DNA of 55,362 nt from Oscillospiraceae bacterium (GTDB taxonomy: Bacteria; Bacillota; Clostridia; Oscillospirales; Acutalibacteraceae): positions 1 to 55,362 of the forward strand of contig SVPI01000010.1 in assembly GCA_015065935.1 (NCBI GenBank), written 5' to 3'. The translations under genes were made by a program, and so were the position numbers. The notes beneath the pieces are model-generated. The model searched no databases. It had not been told where the DNA came from and saw nothing but the letters and a program-made list of their open reading frames with translations. The first letter of the stretch is position 1. Every line of letters starts with the position of its first letter. This document shows positions 51,001-55,362 of this stretch, one piece after another.

Positions 51001-51516
51001 ATGAAAAAAGAGTTTTTAGAGGCCGGCAAAATTGTTGGCACACACGGCGTTGCAGGAATGGTCAGAATCCAGTCCTGGTGCGATTCGAATGAATTTTTTT
51101 GTAAATTCAAAAAGCTGTTTTTAAATGAAAACGGCACAGGGGAAATTATTGTTTCCTCCTCAAAGCCCCACGGCAATGTAGTTATAGCAAAACTAAAGGG
51201 TTATGACAGCATTGATGCTGCCGAAACGCTTCGAAATAAGGTTGTATATGTTAACCGCAATCAAATGAATCTTGAAAAAGGTGCTTACCTTATTCAGGAT
51301 TTAATAGGTTGTTCGGTTTTTGATATAGAAAGTGGTGCTTTTTTAGGAAAAATCTCTGATGTTTCCAAAACAGGCGCAAACGATGTTTGGCACATTGAAA
51401 ACGACGGTAGGGAATATCTGATTCCTAAAATTGATGATATTGTAAAACTAGTTGATATTGATAACGAAAAGATAATGATTAAACCTATTAAAGGAATTTT
51501 TGATGATGAAAATTGA
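51001..51516 (+). CDS. rimM: Ribosome maturation factor RimM
   Basis: 171 residues. The N-terminal RimM domain starts LEAGKIVGTHGVAGMVRI and the C-terminal PRC-barrel contains GAYLIQDLIGCSVFD and NDVWHIENDGREYLIPKI (parts WHIEND, YLIPKIDDIV). It helps 30S head assembly. It overlaps trmD. Confidence 0.95.
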   Translation: MKKEFLEAGKIVGTHGVAGMVRIQSWCDSNEFFCKFKKLFLNENGTGEIIVSSSKPHGNVVIAKLKGYDSIDAAETLRNKVVYVNRNQMNLEKGAYLIQDLIGCSVFDIESGAFLGKISDVSKTGANDVWHIENDGREYLIPKIDDIVKLVDIDNEKIMIKPIKGIFDDEN

Positions 51517-52249
51517 CATTTTAACCCTTTTTCCCGATATGTGCAATACGGTTGTTAATGAGAGTATTATTGGCCGCGCACTAAGGGCGGGGAAAATTGA
51601 TATTAAATGTACTAATATACGCGATTTTGCGGGCAACAAGCACAATAAGGTTGATGATGCACCTTACGGCGGAGGTATGGGTATGATAATGAGTGCCGAG
51701 CCGATTTATAACTGCTTTATGAGCCTTTATAATGCCGAAGCTGAACAAAAGCCGCATCTGATTTATCTATCACCCAAAGGCGAAACCTTTACCCAAAAAA
51801 AGGCGGTTGAGCTTTCAAAAAAGGAGCATATCGTTCTTTTGTGCGGCCATTATGAGGGGATTGACCAGCGTGTTATTGATGAAATAGTTGATGAGGAAAT
51901 CTCAATTGGTGATTATGTGCTAACAGGCGGTGAGCTGCCTGCTTTGGTTGTTGCCGACGCTGTTTGCCGAATGCTGCCCGGAGTTTTATCTGATGACATT
52001 TGTTTTGAGGAAGAAAGCCATTTTGCAGGAACCTTAGAATATCCTCAGTTTACCCGCCCACCCGTTTGGAAAGGAAGAGCTGTGCCCGATGTTTTACTTT
52101 CGGGAAATCACGCCGAAATTGATAAATGGCGCAGTATAAAAAGCATTGAGGAAACATTTGAGCGCCGACAGGATATAATAGATAGAAGCTCTTTAAACAA
52201 GCATCAAATAAAAAGACTTGATGAGCTTATTGCCGAAAAGCAAAAATAG
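51506..52249 (+). CDS. trmD: tRNA (guanine-N1-)-methyltransferase TrmD
   Basis: Methylates G37 of tRNAs and prevents frameshifting. About 247 residues. MKIDILTLFPDMCN opens the SPOUT fold. The trefoil-knot SAM site is visible in LLCGHYEGIDQRVIDE and IGDYVLTGGELPAL. Start taken at ATG 51506; ATG 51503 is equally possible. It overlaps rimM, so the two are coupled. Confidence 0.95.
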   Translation: MKIDILTLFPDMCNTVVNESIIGRALRAGKIDIKCTNIRDFAGNKHNKVDDAPYGGGMGMIMSAEPIYNCFMSLYNAEAEQKPHLIYLSPKGETFTQKKAVELSKKEHIVLLCGHYEGIDQRVIDEIVDEEISIGDYVLTGGELPALVVADAVCRMLPGVLSDDICFEEESHFAGTLEYPQFTRPPVWKGRAVPDVLLSGNHAEIDKWRSIKSIEETFERRQDIIDRSSLNKHQIKRLDELIAEKQK

Positions 52250-52333
52250 TAAAATTTCTTTTTGCGAAATAAACAAATCCCGACATTTAAAAACGATTTT
52301 TTTGACAAAATGTGAAAATTTTATTTTTTCCAA

Positions 52334-52361
52334 TTGACTATTTAAAGTTATGAGGTATAAT
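52334..52361 (+). promoter_or_regulatory. Promoter of the HPr gene
   Basis: TTGACT (52334-52339), 16 bases, TATAAT (52356-52361). Confidence 0.7.
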
Positions 52362-52412
52362 ATTATTGTATTATTTTGTTGAAACTTAAGTTTTTTATAA
52401 GGAGTCATAAAC

Positions 52413-52676
52413 ATGTGCGTTAAAGATGTTGTTATTCAAAACCAAGTTGGTCTTCATGCTCGTCCTGCTACATTTTTCATCCAAAAAGCAAATGAGTTTA
52501 AATCCTCCATTTGGGTTGAAAGAAATGAACGTCGCGTTAATGCAAAGAGCCTTTTAGGTGTTCTTTCTCTCGGCATCGTTGGCGGTTATTCAATTAAAAT
52601 CATTGCTGATGGTTCTGATGAAAAAGAGGCTGTTGATGCTTTGATTCAGTTGGTTGAGTCCGGCTTCAACGATTAA
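52413..52676 (+). CDS. ptsH: HPr-family phosphocarrier protein
   Basis: 87 residues. The phosphoryl-acceptor His is present in NQVGLHARPATFF, and the regulatory Ser region reads NAKSLLGVLSLGI. Both phosphorylation sites of Firmicute HPr are therefore kept, so it may serve PTS transport and CcpA-type catabolite control. Start ATG after AAGGAG. Single gene with its own promoter and terminator; no EI gene is adjacent. Confidence 0.93.
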   Translation: MCVKDVVIQNQVGLHARPATFFIQKANEFKSSIWVERNERRVNAKSLLGVLSLGIVGGYSIKIIADGSDEKEAVDALIQLVESGFND

Positions 52677-52686
52677 TTTTAGGGAT

Positions 52687-52723
52687 TTAAAGCCGTCCCT
52701 TTGGGGCGGCTTTAATTTTTTTA
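52687..52723 (+). terminator. Terminator of the HPr gene
   Basis: TTAAAGCCGTCCC-ttt-GGGGCGGCTTTAA followed by a long T run. Confidence 0.9.
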
Positions 52724-52732
52724 AAATAATAC

Positions 52733-52761
52733 TTGATTTTTTAGTACAATAGTGTTAAAAT
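52733..52761 (+). promoter_or_regulatory. Promoter of tRNA-Pro(GGG)
   Basis: TTGATT (52733-52738), 17 bases, TAAAAT (52756-52761) with an extended TG. Confidence 0.72.
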
Positions 52762-52792
52762 GTCAATGTTGTCAATTTAACAGTATATTTAT

Positions 52793-52869
52793 CCGGGTGT
52801 GGCTCAGTTTGGTAGAGCGCTTGAATGGGGTTCAAGAGGCCGCTGGTTCGACTCCAGTCACTCGGACCA
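52793..52869 (+). tRNA. tRNA-Pro (anticodon GGG)
   Basis: A 77-nt cloverleaf. Acceptor CCGGGTG/CACTCGG (one G-T), anticodon stem CTTGA/TCAAG with loop ATGGGGT (anticodon GGG), encoded CCA. Second proline tRNA of the window, reading CCC/CCU. Confidence 0.95.
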
Positions 52870-52899
52870 AAGACCAAATCATTTGATTTGGTCTTTTTC
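52869..52899 (+). terminator. Terminator of tRNA-Pro(GGG)
   Basis: AAGACCAAATC / GATTTGGTCTT hairpin followed by T-rich sequence. Confidence 0.88.
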
Positions 52900-52931
52900 T
52901 TTTTTTTACATTTTTATTGTCTTTTTTTACA

Positions 52932-52960
52932 TTTACATTACTTTTATTACACCCTATAAT
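52932..52960 (+). promoter_or_regulatory. Promoter of the surface nuclease gene
   Basis: TTTACA (52932-52937), 17 bases, TATAAT (52955-52960). Confidence 0.7.
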
Positions 52961-52982
52961 TATTAAAAGGGAGGTATGTAAA

Positions 52983-54245
52983 ATGAAGAATTTTTTCAAT
53001 TTAGTTTTAACACTAATCTTTTTCTTTTCTCTATGCGTGCCGTTTGCATCATTTAATGCATCAGCCACAAATTACAATGGTGCGGCAAAAAAAGATATGA
53101 CAACAGGTGCCGATATCTGAGCTATGTCTTTTAACACCTTGGTTGATAATGATGCGGTTAGCGGTTTTAATTGGGGAACTCCTCAAAATACACAAGGCGT
53201 TAATCGTTTTGAAAATGGTGCCGCAGTTATTGCATATTATAAACCGGATGTCATTGCCCTTCAGGAATGCACAAAAAATTGGCATGTTTATTTTAGAAAT
53301 AACCTGTCGAGTTATGACATAGTGAATGTCGATGTTCCAAGTAATTCTAGTGTTTATGACAGATTTCGCGGTATGAAAGATGCCATGTGCACTACAATTA
53401 TGTACAATAAAACAAAACTTGAACTTGTACATAATGAAATAGTAGCTTATTCCGAAGATTATTATGGAGACCTTCAAGGAATGCGTTATGCCAGCGCAGC
53501 TGTTTTTAAGATTAAATCTTCGGGTCAAAAATTCATTTTTTCTTCAACACATCCCGAGTCTCAAACTGATGAAAGAGCAAAAGGAATTCGCAATAAACAA
53601 ATGGGTGAACTCGCGGCAGCTCTCAATCGTTTAAAGCAGGAGTATAGTTGTCCTATCGTTGCAGGTGGCGACTATAATTCCACTTATAATGAAGAGTCGC
53701 TTTCAACTCTTAGAAGCGCGGCGAATATTGATTGTGCCGCTGAAAATAAATCTGTCATGACCGCTGTGCTGGGCGGATTTGATATTAACGGTACTGCAAC
53801 GAAGGGTATAGATTTCTTGTTCTATACAAACGATGCAAAATGTAAGTATTTTGCTGTTATTGAAGATATTGCTGCAAAACGTGCATCCGACCATAGACCT
53901 ATTATCGCTGATATTGATTTTAAACCTTTCGCACCCGACACAACATCTTCGTCACCAACAAGCGCCACTTCTTCAACAAAACCAACCTCAAGCGCTCCTA
54001 TAAGTTCTAAAGTTACTTCATCAAGCACTTCCGAAAACAACTCTGTTGTAACTTCAACACAGGATAAAACCTCTTCTAATGCAACCGTTTCACAAACAAA
54101 TTCAAAGGTTGAAGATTCACAGCAAACTGTTGACAGCATTCCAAAGGCAAATGATGGAAAACTGTTGGTTATCATTGCGATTGTAATAGGTGTTGCTGCA
54201 TTAGCTGCTGTAGGTTTAGTTGTATTTTTACTAATTAAAAAATAA
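52983..54245 (+). pseudogene. Surface-anchored endonuclease/exonuclease/phosphatase-family protein interrupted by an in-frame TGA
   Basis: One continuous frame of 420 codons has a single TGA at 53118-53120. The upstream part starts with ATG after GGGAGG and encodes a signal peptide (about 1-30, basic start, hydrophobic core, ASA). Downstream, the catalytic core is intact: AMSFNTLVDN, ALQECTKNW, STHPES, GGDYNST and ASDHRPI. It is followed by a Ser/Thr-rich linker of about 75 residues, a transmembrane helix and a KK end. TGA falls just before the first beta strand and could derive from TGG (Trp) or CGA (Arg). TGA is a normal stop elsewhere here. It may be a recent nonsense mutation, a sequencing error, or a read-through site. 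A product started at ATG 53124 would lack the signal peptide. Confidence 0.75.
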
Positions 54246-54250
54246 TTTTT

Positions 54251-54284
54251 AAAGAAGCAGGATAATTTCCTGCTTCTTTTTTTA
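54251..54284 (+). terminator. Terminator after the surface nuclease gene
   Basis: AAAGAAGCAGGA-taatt-TCCTGCTTCTTT followed by Ts. Confidence 0.9.
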
Positions 54285-54295
54285 CAAAATCCCCC

Positions 54296-54324
54296 TTGAC
54301 ATTTTATTTTTACTTGTATATAAT
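54296..54324 (+). promoter_or_regulatory. Promoter of smpB (and possibly ssrA)
   Basis: TTGACA (54296-54301), 17 bases, TATAAT (54319-54324). Confidence 0.85.
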
Positions 54325-54359
54325 GATATGTCCACAACAAAGAAAGGAAGTGATTGGCT

Positions 54360-54824
54360 GTGGGTGAAAATTTAAAAACGGTTGCCACCAACAAAAAGGC
54401 CTTTCACGACTATTTTGTTGAGGAAAGCTTAGAGGCCGGTATTGTTCTATCGGGTACCGAAATTAAATCTATTCGTCAGGGTGGGGTTAATTTAAAGGAT
54501 GCCTGGTGCACTGTTGAAGAGGGCGAAATGCTTGTAAAGCAAATGCACATAAGTCCCTATGAAAAGGGAAACATTTTTAATAAGCAGCCTTTAAGAGAGC
54601 GCAAATTGCTCCTTCATAAAAGGGAGATTATGCGCCTTTTCGGCCTTGTTAAACAGCAGCAGGGTTTAACCCTTATTCCGTTATCAATTTATTTTAAGGG
54701 CTCTCTCGTTAAGGTTCAGCTTGGCGTTTGCCGCGGTAAAAAACTCTATGATAAAAGAGCAACTGCCGCAAAGCGTGATGCCGACAGAAACATTCAACGT
54801 GCCTTAAAAGAGCAGTCTAGATAA
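54360..54824 (+). CDS. smpB: SsrA-binding protein SmpB
   Basis: Binds tmRNA and delivers it to stalled ribosomes. 154 residues. [40 protein letters not shown] (parts [17 protein letters not shown]) and the C-terminal [16 protein letters not shown] are diagnostic. GTG at 54360 gives the usual M-x-x-N-x-K start; TTG at 54354 is also possible after AAGGA. ssrA starts ten bases after the stop, so the pair is probably co-transcribed. Confidence 0.95.
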   Translation: MGENLKTVATNKKAFHDYFVEESLEAGIVLSGTEIKSIRQGGVNLKDAWCTVEEGEMLVKQMHISPYEKGNIFNKQPLRERKLLLHKREIMRLFGLVKQQQGLTLIPLSIYFKGSLVKVQLGVCRGKKLYDKRATAAKRDADRNIQRALKEQSR

Positions 54825-54833
54825 ATTATATAT

Positions 54834-55182
54834 GGGGGCGTAAAGGTTTCGACAGGGATTTTAAAGTATGGAAAGCGAGCAGCGGTGCAGAACCGCTATA
54901 AAATCTGCAATTTTTAAAATTAACTGACAACAATAAAGTTGCACTTGCTGCCTAATTAAAGGCGGCCGTTCCGCCTCGGAGAACCGCGACCGAGAACGGA
55001 GCGTCATTTAGCGGTGAACGTGAACAGGGGAATGCTCCTGCCCTTGTCACGCATTGGAGCTACTAAACCTTACAGTTTGACATTTAACGGTTAGGTGAGG
55101 GAATGTAAAGAAATGTCTGCGCTCGGAGATGTCTGTATGGCGAGATTTTTGGACGCGGGTTCGATTCCCGCCGCCTCCACCA
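54834..55182 (+). ncRNA. ssrA: Transfer-messenger RNA (tmRNA)
   Basis: A 349-nt one-piece tmRNA. The 5' end GGGGGCGTAAAGGTTTCGAC and the 3' end GGTTCGATTCCCGCCGCCTCCACCA (acceptor CGCCTCC, discriminator A, encoded CCA) form the tRNA-like domain. The tag reading frame runs through 54923-54955 and encodes a peptide ending TDNNKVALAA before TAA. The ALAA end is the usual proteolysis signal. It lies directly after smpB. Confidence 0.96.
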
Positions 55183-55223
55183 GAAAAAGACCTATGCTTT
55201 GTATCAAAGCATAGGTCTTTTTC
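55183..55223 (+). terminator. Terminator of ssrA
   Basis: A 19-bp inverted repeat (55183-55201 / 55205-55223) around AAAGACCTATGCTTT, ending in TTTTTC. Confidence 0.92.
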
Positions 55224-55230
55224 AACGAAA

Positions 55231-55362
55231 TAAATCCCTTACGGGATTTGTGAAATACGCTTCGCGTGTGAAATATTGCTTCGCAATGTGAAATGCCTGC
55301 GGGCGTGAGTGGATTTATTTCATTTCACTTGATGCGTAGCATCAAATTTCACAATTCACGAA
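55231..55362. repeat. Hairpin array with GTGAAAT spacers, cut by the window end
   Basis: Short perfect hairpins follow one another: AAATCCC-ttac-GGGATTT, ACGC-ttc-GCGT, ATTGC-ttc-GCAAT, GCC-tgcg-GGC and TTGATGC-gta-GCATCAA. They are joined by GTGAAAT (55250, 55268, 55288) and, in the second half, by its reverse complement ATTTCAC (55322, 55346). The stem sequences differ but the plan is constant. This looks like a dispersed palindromic repeat family; no protein gene is visible in it. Confidence 0.75.

Noticed and set aside
52832-53068. 78-residue minus-strand frame ending VRVTGVEPAAS
   Set aside because: It overlaps tRNA-Pro(GGG) and the signal-peptide region; the VTGVEPAAS end is another antisense-tRNA artefact.
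53118-53120. Selenocysteine codon or genome-wide TGA reassignment
   Set aside because: No convincing SECIS hairpin was seen directly after the TGA, the position is not a catalytic residue, and TGA ends pyrB, proA and yqzL in the same window.

Overview
This window looks like a chromosomal stretch of a low-to-moderate G+C, anaerobic, spore-forming member of the Clostridia, probably the Oscillospirales/Ruminococcaceae neighbourhood. The evidence is an oxygen-independent ribonucleotide reductase with its radical-SAM activase, a flavodiiron protein and rubrerythrin for O2/peroxide detoxification, the sporulation genes yqfC, yqfD and ylbJ, strong Shine-Dalgarno sequences, TTG/GTG starts and rho-independent terminators. 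No species is assigned. Most strong promoters carry a TG one base upstream of the -10 hexamer.

Layout. 1-1191: end of pyrB and all of pyrI. 1246-15655: one long purine/one-carbon operon (purE-purC-purF-like-purM-purN-purO-AICAR transformylase-purD-purL-glyA-fhs). It is preceded by a consensus promoter and a ZTP/ZMP riboswitch with an overlapping terminator, and it ends at a strong terminator. The riboswitch senses a metabolite that builds up when 10-formyl-THF is short. The operon encodes both users (PurN, AICAR transformylase) and suppliers (GlyA, Fhs) of formyl-THF. 15716-18302: flavodiiron protein, ZIP metal transporter, rubrerythrin. 18305-23095: GH3 beta-glucosidase (minus strand), SDR and nitroreductase genes, and a LytTR regulator paired with a DUF3021 membrane protein. 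23170-27309: nrdG, nrdD and trxB. NrdD carries a fused glutaredoxin-like tail, and its promoter has NrdR-type boxes.

27311-34137 is the accessory part. It holds an AT-rich gene of unknown function, a GNAT/flavin-reductase/TipAS/ICMT group, tRNA-Pro(UGG), pnuC with a long structured leader, an orphan membrane protein behind an array of AACGATTA repeats, two tRNA-Ser genes with duplicated 3' sequences next to them, and tspO.

34282-37096 is proBAC. 37093-38701 carries a hypothetical gene and ylbJ on the minus strand. 38797-46027 is the conserved yqfC-yqfD-phoH-ybeY-era-yqzL-recO-mutS2 block. 46074-48530 (minus) holds a quinone-oxidoreductase-like gene and an orphan peptide-binding lipoprotein. 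48633-52249 is the SRP/ribosome block ylxM-ffh-rpsP-khpA-rimM-trmD. It is followed by an HPr gene, tRNA-Pro(GGG), a surface endonuclease/phosphatase-type gene broken by an in-frame TGA, smpB and ssrA (tmRNA). The window ends in a hairpin-rich repeat.

The observations most worth checking are: (1) an NrdR-box-like site in the purine operon leader that resembles the site at nrdD; (2) the NrdD-glutaredoxin fusion next to trxB; (3) the phased AACGATTA array and nested direct repeats beside tRNA-Ser(GCU); (4) the unclassified pnuC leader RNA; (5) the TGA-interrupted surface nuclease gene; and (6) a PurF-like enzyme without the N-terminal catalytic cysteine. Everything here was read by eye from the sequence; no database search was possible.
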